Assembly (NCBI RefSeq): GCF_013817205.1
Contig: NZ_JACDDD010000003.1
Span: 27,879 to 91,878 of the forward strand
DNA length: 64,000 nt
DNA from: Polaromonas sp.
Lineage (GTDB): Bacteria; Pseudomonadota; Gammaproteobacteria; Burkholderiales; Burkholderiaceae_C
Direction of reading: 5' to 3'
The number at the start of each line of letters is the position of its first letter. Positions within the stretch are counted from its first letter, which is position 1. The notes below the pieces were generated by a model that ran no database searches, was not told where the DNA came from, and saw nothing but the letters and a program-made list of their open reading frames with translations. The position numbers and the translations under genes are program-made. Shown here piece by piece: positions 16,383 through 25,573 of this stretch.

Positions 16383-16918
16383 CCATCCGCGAAATCCTCA
16401 AAATGGGCGACCCGCGCCTGCTGCGTGTTGCGCCTCCCGTGACCGAATTCGACACCGACGAGATCCATCTGCTGGTGTCTGACATGTTCGAGACCATGCG
16501 TTTGGTCAACGGCGCCGGACTGGCCGCGCCGCAGATTGGCGTGGACCTGCAACTGGTGATTTTTGGCACCGATGCGGTGAACCCGCGTTATCCGGATGCG
16601 CCGCTGGTGCCGCGCACCGTGTTGCTCAACCCGGTGATCATGCCGCTGTCGGACGAGGAAGAAAACGGCTGGGAAGGCTGCCTGTCGGCGCCCGGCCTGC
16701 GCGGGCTGGTGCCGCGTTATTCACGCATCCGTTACACCGGCTTTGACCCTTACGGCGATCCGATTGATCGCACTGTGGATGGTTTTCATGCCCGGGTGGT
16801 CCAGCATGAGTGCGACCACCTGATCGGCAAGTTGTACCCCATGCGAATCCGCGACTTCAACCAGTTTGGCTTTACCGAGGTGCTGTTTCCGGGACTGGAC
16901 GCGTCAGAAGACGACTGA
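16379..16918 (+). CDS. def: Peptide deformylase
   Basis: Metallohydrolase of 179 residues that removes the N-formyl group from nascent proteins. All three motifs are present: [10 protein letters not shown] (GxGxAAxQ), EGCLS, and QHECDHLIG (HExxH). The start is ATG at 16379 ([15 protein letters not shown]), within the last codons of hepT. A more upstream in-frame ATG (MGAMTIRE) would lie deeper in hepT and is less likely. The mntA-hepT pair sits directly upstream. Confidence 0.95.
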   Translation: MTIREILKMGDPRLLRVAPPVTEFDTDEIHLLVSDMFETMRLVNGAGLAAPQIGVDLQLVIFGTDAVNPRYPDAPLVPRTVLLNPVIMPLSDEEENGWEGCLSAPGLRGLVPRYSRIRYTGFDPYGDPIDRTVDGFHARVVQHECDHLIGKLYPMRIRDFNQFGFTEVLFPGLDASEDD

Positions 16919-16935
16919 GAGCCATACCATTGAAC

Positions 16936-16952
16936 CTCATGTAAAACATGAG
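16936..16952. other. Hairpin between def and glnD
   Basis: Perfect 7-bp inverted repeat CTCATGT-AAA-ACATGAG in a locally A/T-rich 75-bp spacer between two convergent genes. It is probably part of a shared transcription end. No clear T tract follows on either strand, so it is not called a terminator outright. Confidence 0.5.
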
Positions 16953-16993
16953 AAAAGCCTAATAAACAATTGAAAGTATTTATTAATTTGTAA

Positions 16994-19843
16994 TCAAGAC
17001 GCCAGTGCTTCCAGAATTTCCGTCTCGATGGCGATTTGTGCCTTGTTTTGCTGCAGCTCCGGACCGTCGATCAAAAAGGTGTCTTCCACCCGTTCCCCCA
17101 GAGTGGTGACCTTGGCGAGTTGAAGGTTGATGCGGTGGTGTGCCAGCACCCGGGCGATGGAATAAAGCAGGCCGACCCGGTCGCTGGCGGATACGCTGAG
17201 CAGCCAACGCTGGCCTTTTTCGTCCGGCCGCAGGTCCACGCGCGGCGTGACAGGAAAGCTCTTGACCCGGCGCGACACCCGGCCCTTGCCGGGCGACGGC
17301 AGCGGGCCATTTTCTTCAATCGCCCGATCCAGGTCGGCCTCCACCATCGCGACCAGCTCCCGGTAGTGGTCGGCCAAGGTCGGGCTCACGACCTGGAAGG
17401 TGTCCAGCGCGTAACCTTGCGAGCCCTTGTGGGGCTTGGCAGTGTGTACCTTGGCATCCAGAATGCTGAAGCCGGCTTTCTCGAAGTAGCCGCAGATGCG
17501 GGCGAACAGATCGGGCGTGTCGGGCGTGTACACCAGCACCTGCATGCCTTCACCTTCGGCCGAGCAGCGCGCCCGCACGATGCATTTGGCGGTGCCCACG
17601 TGGCGCGACAGGTGGCGCGCGTGCCAAGCAATGTCACCGGCCTCGTGGCGCATGAAATAGCTGACGTCCAGAGAGTCCCACAGGGCCTTGTGCGCTTGGA
17701 AGGGCTCGGCGTGCAGGGCCAGCATCGCCAGCGCCTCTCGTTTGCGGGACTCGACCTCGGCGTCGGCATCCGGTGCGCGGCCGCCCAGCACGCGCAGCGT
17801 GTAGCGGTACAGGTCTTCCAGCAGCTTGCCTTTCCAGGCGTTCCAGACCTTGGGGCTGGTGCCGCGAATGTCGGCCACCGTCAGCAGGTAGAGCGCCGTC
17901 AGGTAGCGCTCGTTGCCGACCCGTCGGGCGAAAGCGCCAATGACTTCAGGGTCGCTCAGGTCTTCCTTTTGCGCGATGCGGCTCATGGTCAGGTGTTCGC
18001 CGACCAGGAACTCGATCAGTCGGGCATCTTCGGCCGGAATGCCGTGCTGGCGGCAAAACACCCGCACGTCCAGACAGCCGAGTACGGAATGGTCGCCGCC
18101 GCGCCCCTTGGCGATGTCGTGGAACAGCGCGGCGATGTACAGAATCCAGGGCTTGTCCCAGCCGGCGCCCAATTGTGAGCAGGACGGGTATTCGTGCGCA
18201 TGTTCGGCCATGAAAAATCGCCGCACATTGCGCAGCACCATCAGAATGTGTTGGTCCACCGTGTAAACGTGGAACAAGTCATGCTGCATCTGCCCGACGA
18301 TCTTGCGGAACACCCACAAATAGCGCCCCAGCACCGAGGTCTGGTTCATCAGCCGCATGGCGTGGGTGATGCCCGAGGGCTGCTGCAGGATCTGGCGGAA
18401 GGTGTTGCGGTTGATCGGGTCGCGCCGGAAACCGGCATTCATGATGCCGCGGGTGTTGTAGAGCGCGCGCAGGGTGCGGGCTGACAGACCCTTGATGCCC
18501 GGCGTGGTCTGGAACAGTAAAAAAGTTTCCAGGATGGCGTGGGGCTCGCGCTGGTAGAGTTCGTCGCTGGCCACTTCGATCATGCCGCCCCTGTCGAAGA
18601 AGCGTTCATTGACGACCTGCATGGGCGCGGTTTGCGGGTGGATGCGCTCCTCGATGTTGAGCAGCAGGATCTGGTTGAGCTGGGTCACCGCTTTGGCAGC
18701 CCAGTAATACCGCTTCATCAGCGCTTCGCTGGCGCGAATCATGGGACGTTTCGCCGACGGGCCGCCCCTAGGCGAAACAGCCTCCTCGGGGGGCAGCGAG
18801 GACACGTCAGTGCCGAGCGTGGGGGCGAGATTCGCCGACGGGCCGCCCCTAGGCGAAACAGCCCCCTCGGGGGGCAGCGAGGACACGCCAGTGCCGAGCG
18901 TGGGGGCGAGATTCGCCGACGGGCCGCCCCTAGGCGAAACAGCCCCCTCGGGGGGCAGCGAGGACACGTCAGTGCCGAGCGTGGGGGCATTGCGATAACC
19001 GAACGACTCGGCGACGGCGGTCTGCAGGTCAAACACCAATCGATCTTCGCGCCGGCCCGAGAGCAGGTGCAGGCGCGCGCGGATCAGGCTCAGCAGCCCT
19101 TCGTTGGCCTTGATCTGGCGCACCTCGAAAGCCGTGGCCAGCCCGTTGCGGGCCACTTCGTCCCAGGTCTTGCCCAGGCCGGCGGCCTTGGCCACCCACA
19201 GCACCACCTGCAGGTCGCGCAGGCCGCCCGGCGACTCCTTGCAGTTGGGCTCGAGCGCATACGGCGTGTTTTCAAACTTGTTGTGGCGTTGGCGCAGCTC
19301 CAGGGTCTTGGCCACAAAAAAGGCCTGCGGGTCCATCACGCGGTCCAGCTCGCCGATCAAGGCCGCAAAAATCTTGGTGGAGCCAGCGATCAAGCGCGCC
19401 TCCAGCATCGAGGTCTGCACCGTCACGTCCCTGGCGGCTTCTTCGGCACAGTCTTTCACCGTGCGCACGCTGGAGCCAATCTCCAGCCCGTTGTCCCAGC
19501 AGGCGCCTATGAAATTCTCGATCTTGCTTTTCAGCGCCGGGTTGCCTTCGACCTGCGAGTCGTCGCGCAGCAGCAGCAGCACGTCCACATCCGAGTTGGG
19601 AAACAGCTCGCCACGGCCAAAACCGCCAACGGCCACCAGCGCGCAACCGACCGGAAAGTCAGCGCGTTGCCAGATGTGGCGCAAAGTGGCATCGGTATGC
19701 CGGGCGAGCCGCCGCAGCAGGCTGTGGATGCCCCGGGTGGAGGCGCCACTGCCGGCCAGGGAGGCCAGCAACGCAGTTTTGCCAGCGCGATACTGTTCAC
19801 GCAGGGCGACCGCTTCGGTCATGGCGGGCTGCGCGGGGAGCAT
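16994..19843 (-). CDS. glnD: Bifunctional [protein-PII] uridylyltransferase/UMP-removing enzyme GlnD
   Basis: Nitrogen sensor that uridylylates and deuridylylates PII. The nucleotidyltransferase motif [16 protein letters not shown] is at about 73-88, the HD hydrolase motif [15 protein letters not shown] at about 570-585, and two C-terminal ACT domains (about 740-820 and 870-945) sense glutamine. It is 949 residues long against about 860-890 in relatives. The excess is a block at about 286-365 made of three near-identical 27-residue units starting [14 protein letters not shown], encoded by R2 repeats, between SFGYRN and [15 protein letters not shown]. All three units stay in frame. It is followed downstream by def in convergent orientation and preceded 27 bp upstream by map. 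Confidence 0.95.
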   Translation of the reverse strand: MLPAQPAMTEAVALREQYRAGKTALLASLAGSGASTRGIHSLLRRLARHTDATLRHIWQRADFPVGCALVAVGGFGRGELFPNSDVDVLLLLRDDSQVEGNPALKSKIENFIGACWDNGLEIGSSVRTVKDCAEEAARDVTVQTSMLEARLIAGSTKIFAALIGELDRVMDPQAFFVAKTLELRQRHNKFENTPYALEPNCKESPGGLRDLQVVLWVAKAAGLGKTWDEVARNGLATAFEVRQIKANEGLLSLIRARLHLLSGRREDRLVFDLQTAVAESFGYRNAPTLGTDVSSLPPEGAVSPRGGPSANLAPTLGTGVSSLPPEGAVSPRGGPSANLAPTLGTDVSSLPPEEAVSPRGGPSAKRPMIRASEALMKRYYWAAKAVTQLNQILLLNIEERIHPQTAPMQVVNERFFDRGGMIEVASDELYQREPHAILETFLLFQTTPGIKGLSARTLRALYNTRGIMNAGFRRDPINRNTFRQILQQPSGITHAMRLMNQTSVLGRYLWVFRKIVGQMQHDLFHVYTVDQHILMVLRNVRRFFMAEHAHEYPSCSQLGAGWDKPWILYIAALFHDIAKGRGGDHSVLGCLDVRVFCRQHGIPAEDARLIEFLVGEHLTMSRIAQKEDLSDPEVIGAFARRVGNERYLTALYLLTVADIRGTSPKVWNAWKGKLLEDLYRYTLRVLGGRAPDADAEVESRKREALAMLALHAEPFQAHKALWDSLDVSYFMRHEAGDIAWHARHLSRHVGTAKCIVRARCSAEGEGMQVLVYTPDTPDLFARICGYFEKAGFSILDAKVHTAKPHKGSQGYALDTFQVVSPTLADHYRELVAMVEADLDRAIEENGPLPSPGKGRVSRRVKSFPVTPRVDLRPDEKGQRWLLSVSASDRVGLLYSIARVLAHHRINLQLAKVTTLGERVEDTFLIDGPELQQNKAQIAIETEILEALAS
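18750..18989 (-). repeat. Three in-frame 81-bp R2 tandem units in glnD
   Basis: Units begin at 18750, 18831 and 18912, exactly 81 bp apart; the third lacks the last few bases. They differ at only a few positions (for example CCTCCTCGG versus CCCCCTCGG, CACGTCAG versus CACGCCAG). Each contains the R2 core GCCCCCACGCTCGG and CTGCCCCCCGAGG in glnD sense. Because the period is a multiple of three, copy-number change would lengthen or shorten GlnD by 27 residues without a frameshift. Confidence 0.95.
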
Positions 19844-19870
19844 CTTCGGACGGGGAAGTGGCGTGTAGCC

Positions 19871-20725
19871 TCAGGCCGCAGCGTCGGCCGCCGCCGGCGC
19901 GGAAGCGGCCGGGTAAGCCGCCACGAAGTCCGGCGTGGCCGGGCTGCCGGCGGACAGGGTCAGGACCTCATAGCCGGTCGGGGTGACCAGCACCGTGTGT
20001 TCCCACTGGGCCGACAGCGAATGGTCGCGCGTGACAATGGTCCAGCCGTCTTTTTCAGGGCCGTCCTTGATGTCGCGTTTGCCGGCGTTGATCATGGGCT
20101 CGATGGTGAAGGTCATGCCGGGCTTGAGTTCTTCCAGTGTGCCGGGACGGCCGTAATGCAACACCTGCGGTTCTTCGTGAAAGCGCTTGCCGATGCCGTG
20201 GCCACAAAACTCGCGCACCACTGAGAAGCCCTGCTTTTCGGCAAAGGTCTGGATGGCGTGGCCGATGTCGCCCAGCCGCACGCCTGGTTTGACGCGCATG
20301 ATGCCCTGCCACATGGCTTCAAAGGTGACCCGGCACAGACGCTTGGCAGCAATCGACACGTCGCCAATCATGTACATCCGGCTGTTGTCGCCGTACCAGC
20401 CGTCCTTGGTGATCACAGTGACATCGATGTTCATGATGTCGCCCTTTTTCAGCGGCTTGTCGTTCGGGATTCCGTGGCAGACCACGTGGTTGAGCGAGGT
20501 GCACAGCGAGGCCGGGTAGGGCGGGTAGCCGGGCGGCTGGTAACCCAGGGTGGCAGATACCGTGCCCTGCACATTGACCATGTAATCATTGGCCAGCTTG
20601 TCGATCTCGCGCGTGGTGACACCGGCTTTCACGAAGGGGGTGAGGTAGTCCAGCACCTCAGACGCCAGTTTGCAGGCGACACGCATGCCTTCGATACCCG
20701 CTGCGTCTTTGTACGTAATACTCAT
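19871..20725 (-). CDS. map: Methionine aminopeptidase type I
   Basis: Dinuclear metalloprotease of 284 residues that removes the initiator methionine after deformylation. Conserved ligands and substrate residues are in VVCHGIPND, DVTVITKDGWYGD, FCGHGIGKRFHEEP and FTIEPMINAG. It starts at ATG 20725 (MSITYKDAAGIEGM); a more upstream ATG is not needed. The C-terminal tail is unusually Ala/Pro-rich (AAYPAASAPAAADAAA). It is upstream of glnD in the same direction with a 27-bp gap, and divergent from purL. Confidence 0.95.
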   Translation of the reverse strand: MSITYKDAAGIEGMRVACKLASEVLDYLTPFVKAGVTTREIDKLANDYMVNVQGTVSATLGYQPPGYPPYPASLCTSLNHVVCHGIPNDKPLKKGDIMNIDVTVITKDGWYGDNSRMYMIGDVSIAAKRLCRVTFEAMWQGIMRVKPGVRLGDIGHAIQTFAEKQGFSVVREFCGHGIGKRFHEEPQVLHYGRPGTLEELKPGMTFTIEPMINAGKRDIKDGPEKDGWTIVTRDHSLSAQWEHTVLVTPTGYEVLTLSAGSPATPDFVAAYPAASAPAAADAAA

Positions 20726-20839
20726 GTCGCGATTATCCCACCTGGACCCCGCAGAGGCAGGAAGGGCGCCCATCGCTGATAAAATTCAGGGTTAACCAGC
20801 ACCCCGGCAGCCGCCGACAACCACAAGGCCACCGCCACC

Positions 20840-23800
20840 GTGACCCTGCACCTGACGACTTTCGAGGGCGATGCCCACGGTATCAGCGCCCTGAGTGACT
20901 TCCGCGCCCTGCAACTGCTTCCCCGCCTGCATGCCATAACACCCGACATCAGCGGGATCAGCGCGCGTTTTGTGCATCTGGTGGCCACCGAAGCCCCCCC
21001 CAGCGAGGAACTCCGGGCCAGTCTGGCCGCGCTGCTCAGTTACGGCGAACCGGCCGCGCCGGTGGTCGAAGGCAGCCTGTTGTTCATCGTCTCGCCGCGT
21101 TTTGGCACGGTCTCGCCCTGGGCCTCCAAGGCCACCGACATTGCCCACAACTGCGGGCTGGCGGTCAAACGCATAGAACGCATCACCGAATACCGCGCCA
21201 GCCTCAAACCGGGCTTTTTCAGCAAGGGTGCACTCAGTGAAGCCCAGCGCGGGCAGGTCGCCGCGCTGCTGCATGACCGCATGACCGAAAGCGTGATGGA
21301 CGACCGGGCGCAGGCCGCCGGCCTGTTCACCGAACTGCAGGGCGCGCCGCTGCAATCCATTGATGTATTGGCCGGTGGCAAGGCCGCGCTCGAAGCCGCC
21401 AATAGCGAATTCGGGCTGGCGCTGGCCGCCGACGAAATCGATTACCTGGTGAACGCCTTCACCGGCCTGCAGCGCAACCCGACCGACGTCGAGCTGATGA
21501 TGTTTGCCCAGGCCAACAGCGAACACTGCCGCCACAAGATCTTCAACGCCGACTTCACCATCGACGGTGTGGCTCAGGGCATCAGCCTGTTCGGCATGAT
21601 CCGCAACACCGAGAAGCTGCACCCGCAGCACACCGTGGTCGCGTACTCGGACAACGCCTCCGTCATGGAAGGCCTGCCGGTCCAAAAGTTTTATGCCAAA
21701 TCGGCCTCCAGCCCCCGTCCGACGGGCGCAACCAGCTATCAAAATTATAGCGCAACGGACGATGTGCTGACCCATGTGCTGATGAAGGTCGAGACGCACA
21801 ACCACCCGACGGCGATATCGCCGTTCCCCGGCGCCTCCACCGGCGCGGGCGGTGAGATCCGCGACGAAGGCGCGACCGGCCGAGGCTCTCGCCCCAAGGC
21901 CGGCCTGACGGGTTTCACCGTATCGCGCCTTTTCGACGATAGTTTCGGCAAGCCCGGCCACATCGCCAGCCCGCTGCAGATCATGACCGAGGGCCCGCTG
22001 GGCGGCGCTGCCTTCAACAACGAATTTGGCCGTCCGAACCTGGCGGGCTACTTCCGCGAGTACGAACAGACGGTGGGCGGCCAGCGCTGGGGGTACCACA
22101 AGCCCATCATGATTGCCGGCGGCGTCGGCACCATCGATGCGCGGCTGACCAAAAAGATTCTGTTTCCGGCGGGCACCTTGCTGATCCAGCTCGGCGGCCC
22201 CGGCATGCGTATCGGCATGGGTGGCAGCGCGGCCAGCTCCATGGCTTCGGGCACCAACGCGGCCCAGCTCGACTTTGATTCGGTGCAGCGTGGCAACCCC
22301 GAGATCGAGCGGCGCGCCCAGGAGGTCATCAACCAGTGCGCCCAGCTCGGCAGCGGCAACCCGATCCTGGCTATCCACGACGTCGGCGCTGGCGGATTGT
22401 CGAACGCCTTCCCGGAGCTGGTCAACGACGCCGGGCGCGGCGCACGGTTCGACTTGCGCGCGGTGCCGCTGGAGGAAAGCGGCCTGTCGCCCAAGGAAAT
22501 CTGGAGCAATGAAAGCCAGGAACGTTATGTGATGGCGATTTCGCCTGAATCTATGCCGGTGTTTCAGGCCTTTTGCGAGCGTGAGCGTTGCCCGTTTGCG
22601 GTGATTGGGGTCGCGACCGAGGAGAAGCAGCTGGTGCTGTCAGACAAGAATGCTGCATCTCCAGTAGATATGCCGATGAATGTCCTGCTGGGCAAGCCGC
22701 CAAAAATGCAGCGCGACGTGAAGACGGTTCGCCACGAGATCAAGCCAATCAACCTCACCGGCGTCGACCTGCAGGCCAGCGCGATTGCCGTGCTCAACCA
22801 CCCGACGGTGGCGTCCAAACGTTTCCTGATCACCATCGGCGACCGTACCGTCGGTGGCCTGACGCACCGCGACCAGATGGTCGGTCCCTGGCAGGTGCCG
22901 GTGGCCGATTGCGCGGTAACGCTGGCCGACTACGCCGGTTTTGCGGGCGAGGCCATGAGCATGGGCGAACGCACGCCGCTGGCGGCCGTCAATGCGGCGG
23001 CTTCCGGCCGGATGGCGGTGGCAGAGGCCATCACCAACCTGCTGGCTGCACCGATTGAGCTGCCGCGCGTCAAGCTGTCGGCCAACTGGATGGCGGCCTG
23101 CGGCGAACCCGGGCAGGACGCTGCGCTGTACGAAACCGTGAAAGCCGTGGGCATGGAACTGTGCCCGGCGCTGGGTGTGTCGATTCCGGTCGGCAAGGAT
23201 TCGCTGTCCATGCGCACCGTCTGGACGGACGATGGCGCCTCCAAAAAAGTCACATCGCCGGTCTCGCTGATCGTCAGCGCCTTCGCGACGCTGCCCGACG
23301 TACGCGGCACGCTGACGCCACAACTCAACGCCGAAGAAGCAGACAGCACGCTGATCCTGATTGACCTGGGCAAGGGCAAAAACCGCATGGGCGGCTCCAT
23401 CCTGGCGCAGACGCTGGAGCTGGAAGACGGCGAGGTGCCGGACCTGGACGAGCCGCAGGACCTGGTGAACCTGGTCAACGCGGTCAACCACTTGCGCCAG
23501 CAGGGCCGGCTGCTGGCCTACCACGACCGCAGCGACGGCGGCCTGTTCGCCACGGTCTGCGAGATGGCGTTTGCCGGCCATGTGGGCGTGTCGCTCAACA
23601 TCGACATGCTGCTGCTGGAAGGCGACGGCATCTCTGACAGCCGCATGGACACGGGCGACAGCAAGAACTGGGCGTCGCAGGTCAGCGCCCGCCGCGAGGA
23701 GCTGACGCTCAAGGCGCTGTTTAATGAGGAGATCGGCGCTGTGATCCAGGTCGCTACCTCCGTGCGTAATGAGGTCATGCAGACGCTGCGAGATCATGGC

Positions 23801-24889
23801 CTGTCGAAGTTCAGCCACTTCATTGGCAAGACCCGGCCGCAACACGCCTCGCTGGAAGTCGGCAAGGGCGAAGTCCAGGTCTGGCGCGATACCAAAGCGG
23901 TGTTCAGCGCCAAGCTGCAGGATCTGCACCAGGTCTGGGACAGCGTGAGCTGGAAGATCAACCAGCAGCGCGACAACCCGGCCTGCGCCGACCAGGAACA
24001 CGCTGCGGCCGGCGATCCGCTGGATCCGGGCCTGCACGTGGTTTTGGCATCAAATCAGGCTCTAGCCCCCGTCCCGCCTGCGCAGGCAGCTATTGATTCA
24101 GTAGCAATTCCGGGGCTGCTGGTGTCCCGGCCCAGGGTCGCCATCCTGCGCGAGCAGGGCGTCAATTCGCATGTGGAGATGGCTTACGCCTTCACCCAGG
24201 CTGGTTTCGAAGCCTTTGACGTGCACATGACCGATCTGCAGACCGGCCGCGCGCAACTGGCTGATTTCACTGGCGTCGTGGCCTGCGGCGGTTTTAGCTA
24301 TGGCGACACCCTGGGTGCCGGCATCGGCTGGGCCCGCTCCATCACCTTCAACCCGGCACTGTCGGCGCAGTTCCAGGCTTTCTTCGGGCGGGCCGATACC
24401 TTCGGCCTGGGCGTGTGCAACGGCTGCCAGATGTTTGCCGAACTGGCCGACATCATTCCGGGTGCCGAAGCCTGGCCGCGTTTCACCACCAACCGCAGCG
24501 AGCGTTTCGAGGCCCGACTGAGCCAGGTCGAGGTGCTGGACTCACCCAGTCTGTTTTTTGCCGGTATGGCGGGCTACCGCCTCCCGATTGCGGTGGCGCA
24601 CGGCGAGGGTTATGCCAACTTCGCGCATCGCGGCGACGCATCGAAAGCGATTGCTGCCATGCGTTTCACCGACAACCACGGCCAGCCGACGGAGGCCTAC
24701 CCGGCCAACCCTAATGGCAGCGCCGGCGGCCTGACGGCGGTGACCACGGCAGACGGCCGCTTCACGGCGATGATGCCGCACCCCGAACGCGTGTTCCGCA
24801 ATATCCAGATGAGCTGGACGCCGCTGGACCGGAGCGCACCCAGCCCGTGGATGGAGATCTGGCGTAATGCGCGCCGCTGGGTGGGCTAA
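20840..24889 (+). CDS. purL: Phosphoribosylformylglycinamidine synthase PurL
   Basis: Large single-chain FGAM synthase of purine synthesis (1349 residues; E. coli is 1295). The ATP-dependent synthase part has [18 protein letters not shown]; the C-terminal glutaminase has the nucleophile in [10 protein letters not shown] (about 1192) and HPERVF (about 1313). The start is GTG at 20840. Two R1 repeats are inserted in frame: about 285-304, just before the conserved [10 protein letters not shown] block, and about 1070-1090, at the junction with the glutaminase domain. These account for part of the extra length. Confidence 0.96.
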   Translation: MTLHLTTFEGDAHGISALSDFRALQLLPRLHAITPDISGISARFVHLVATEAPPSEELRASLAALLSYGEPAAPVVEGSLLFIVSPRFGTVSPWASKATDIAHNCGLAVKRIERITEYRASLKPGFFSKGALSEAQRGQVAALLHDRMTESVMDDRAQAAGLFTELQGAPLQSIDVLAGGKAALEAANSEFGLALAADEIDYLVNAFTGLQRNPTDVELMMFAQANSEHCRHKIFNADFTIDGVAQGISLFGMIRNTEKLHPQHTVVAYSDNASVMEGLPVQKFYAKSASSPRPTGATSYQNYSATDDVLTHVLMKVETHNHPTAISPFPGASTGAGGEIRDEGATGRGSRPKAGLTGFTVSRLFDDSFGKPGHIASPLQIMTEGPLGGAAFNNEFGRPNLAGYFREYEQTVGGQRWGYHKPIMIAGGVGTIDARLTKKILFPAGTLLIQLGGPGMRIGMGGSAASSMASGTNAAQLDFDSVQRGNPEIERRAQEVINQCAQLGSGNPILAIHDVGAGGLSNAFPELVNDAGRGARFDLRAVPLEESGLSPKEIWSNESQERYVMAISPESMPVFQAFCERERCPFAVIGVATEEKQLVLSDKNAASPVDMPMNVLLGKPPKMQRDVKTVRHEIKPINLTGVDLQASAIAVLNHPTVASKRFLITIGDRTVGGLTHRDQMVGPWQVPVADCAVTLADYAGFAGEAMSMGERTPLAAVNAAASGRMAVAEAITNLLAAPIELPRVKLSANWMAACGEPGQDAALYETVKAVGMELCPALGVSIPVGKDSLSMRTVWTDDGASKKVTSPVSLIVSAFATLPDVRGTLTPQLNAEEADSTLILIDLGKGKNRMGGSILAQTLELEDGEVPDLDEPQDLVNLVNAVNHLRQQGRLLAYHDRSDGGLFATVCEMAFAGHVGVSLNIDMLLLEGDGISDSRMDTGDSKNWASQVSARREELTLKALFNEEIGAVIQVATSVRNEVMQTLRDHGLSKFSHFIGKTRPQHASLEVGKGEVQVWRDTKAVFSAKLQDLHQVWDSVSWKINQQRDNPACADQEHAAAGDPLDPGLHVVLASNQALAPVPPAQAAIDSVAIPGLLVSRPRVAILREQGVNSHVEMAYAFTQAGFEAFDVHMTDLQTGRAQLADFTGVVACGGFSYGDTLGAGIGWARSITFNPALSAQFQAFFGRADTFGLGVCNGCQMFAELADIIPGAEAWPRFTTNRSERFEARLSQVEVLDSPSLFFAGMAGYRLPIAVAHGEGYANFAHRGDASKAIAAMRFTDNHGQPTEAYPANPNGSAGGLTAVTTADGRFTAMMPHPERVFRNIQMSWTPLDRSAPSPWMEIWRNARRWVG
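21697..21753 (+). repeat. R1 repeat copy 5 (in purL, synthase domain)
   Basis: TCCAGCCCCCGTCCGACGGG, then AACCAGCTATCAAAATTATAGC. It is read in a different frame from the second purL copy (SSPR instead of LAPV), so R1 is open in more than one frame. It replaces a short variable loop upstream of the [10 protein letters not shown] block. Confidence 0.85.
24048..24111 (+). repeat. R1 repeat copy 6 (in purL, domain junction)
   Basis: The best-preserved unit in the window: CATCAAATCAGGCTCTAGCC, then CCCGTCCC, GCGCAGGCAGCTATTGATTC and AGTAGCA. It encodes a Pro/Ala-rich linker ([11 protein letters not shown]) between the PurL synthase core and the glutaminase domain that starts near [13 protein letters not shown]. 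Confidence 0.9.
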
Positions 24890-24892
24890 GCC

Positions 24893-25285
24893 TTGTCCTT
24901 GGATGCGGTCCGGCGTATTTCCTATGTCGTCCCCTATGGTCTGATCGCACTGCTCGCATGGCTGGGCAACCTTTCATGGTGGGCTGTCGCCATGCTTGCG
25001 GGTGGGGGTGTGTTCGCCTGGGACTGGTTGTGGGGCGACCGACATTTGCTGAAGGCCGGTACCTGTCTGGCCATCACAGGCCTGGGCCTGTTTTGCCTGC
25101 TCGCGGCTTTTTTCCTGGCGCACGGCTTGAACCTGTCTTTGAACGACTACCTCGAGCTCGCGAGTCAATCGCCGCGCAGGCAAAGGCTGTTGTACTAGTT
25201 GCCGGCGATCGGCGTCGGAGTGACCCTGTATGGACTTCTTGGCTGGAGCCGCGCCTGGCTCCTTGAGAGAGATGAGCGCTGGTGA
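24893..25285 (+). pseudogene. Small membrane protein gene interrupted by an in-frame TAG
   Basis: Starting at TTG 24893, four bases after purL, the frame encodes about 101 residues with two or three hydrophobic segments (VVPYGLIALLAWLGN; WWAVAMLAGGGVFAWDWL; CLAITGLGLFCLLAAFFLAH). It stops at TAG 25196-25198. The same frame then continues directly with LPAIGVGVTLYGLLGWSRAW and ends LLERDERW at TGA 25283, which reads like the missing last membrane segment and cytoplasmic tail. Either the original was a 130-residue protein broken by one point mutation or the tail is coincidental. Family not recognised. Confidence 0.5.
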
Positions 25286-25468
25286 CTAGCCCCCCGGCGG
25301 TACCTGCGCCGCACCTTCGATCCGGTGGCGTGCCAGCACCACGGACACAAAGCCCCAGGCCTCCATCTCCTCGACAAAAACAATGACGTAACGCCCCGGA
25401 TTCCGAGCTTTTGGCAGGCCCATTGCCTGCTGGACAACCGGGTGGGCGCTTGTGTTTTCCGGACTGCT
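25286..25468 (-). pseudogene. Coding-like fragment without a clear start
   Basis: An open stretch of 60 codons ends in TAG at 25286. The C-terminal part reads like real protein: PGRYVIVFVEEMEAWGF, then VSVVLARHRIEGAAQVPPGG. Upstream an in-frame TGA (25469-25471) cuts it off, although another frame there offers MDEAVRKTQ. ATG at 25423 would give a 45-residue product. I do not recognise the family; a decayed gene or a small gene are both possible. The rest of the spacer to 25573 shows nothing further. Confidence 0.3.
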
Positions 25469-25573
25469 TCATCCATTCCCGCTCCGCACATCGGCGGCGT
25501 CCTACACGGTGGCCTTGGGCAGCCTCCTAGCGTGGGCCTTGGTAATTTTGCCGCACGCTAATCTCCAACTCCG

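Noticed and set aside
18750..18989. Direct repeats in glnD that resemble a CRISPR array
   Set aside because: Units are contiguous with no spacers, are 81 bp long and are read in frame. This is a tandem coding repeat.
20792..22378. Long open frame of 528 codons on the minus strand inside purL
   Set aside because: It lies antisense to purL, whose catalytic motifs are intact. High GC keeps antisense frames open; the translation has no recognisable domain.
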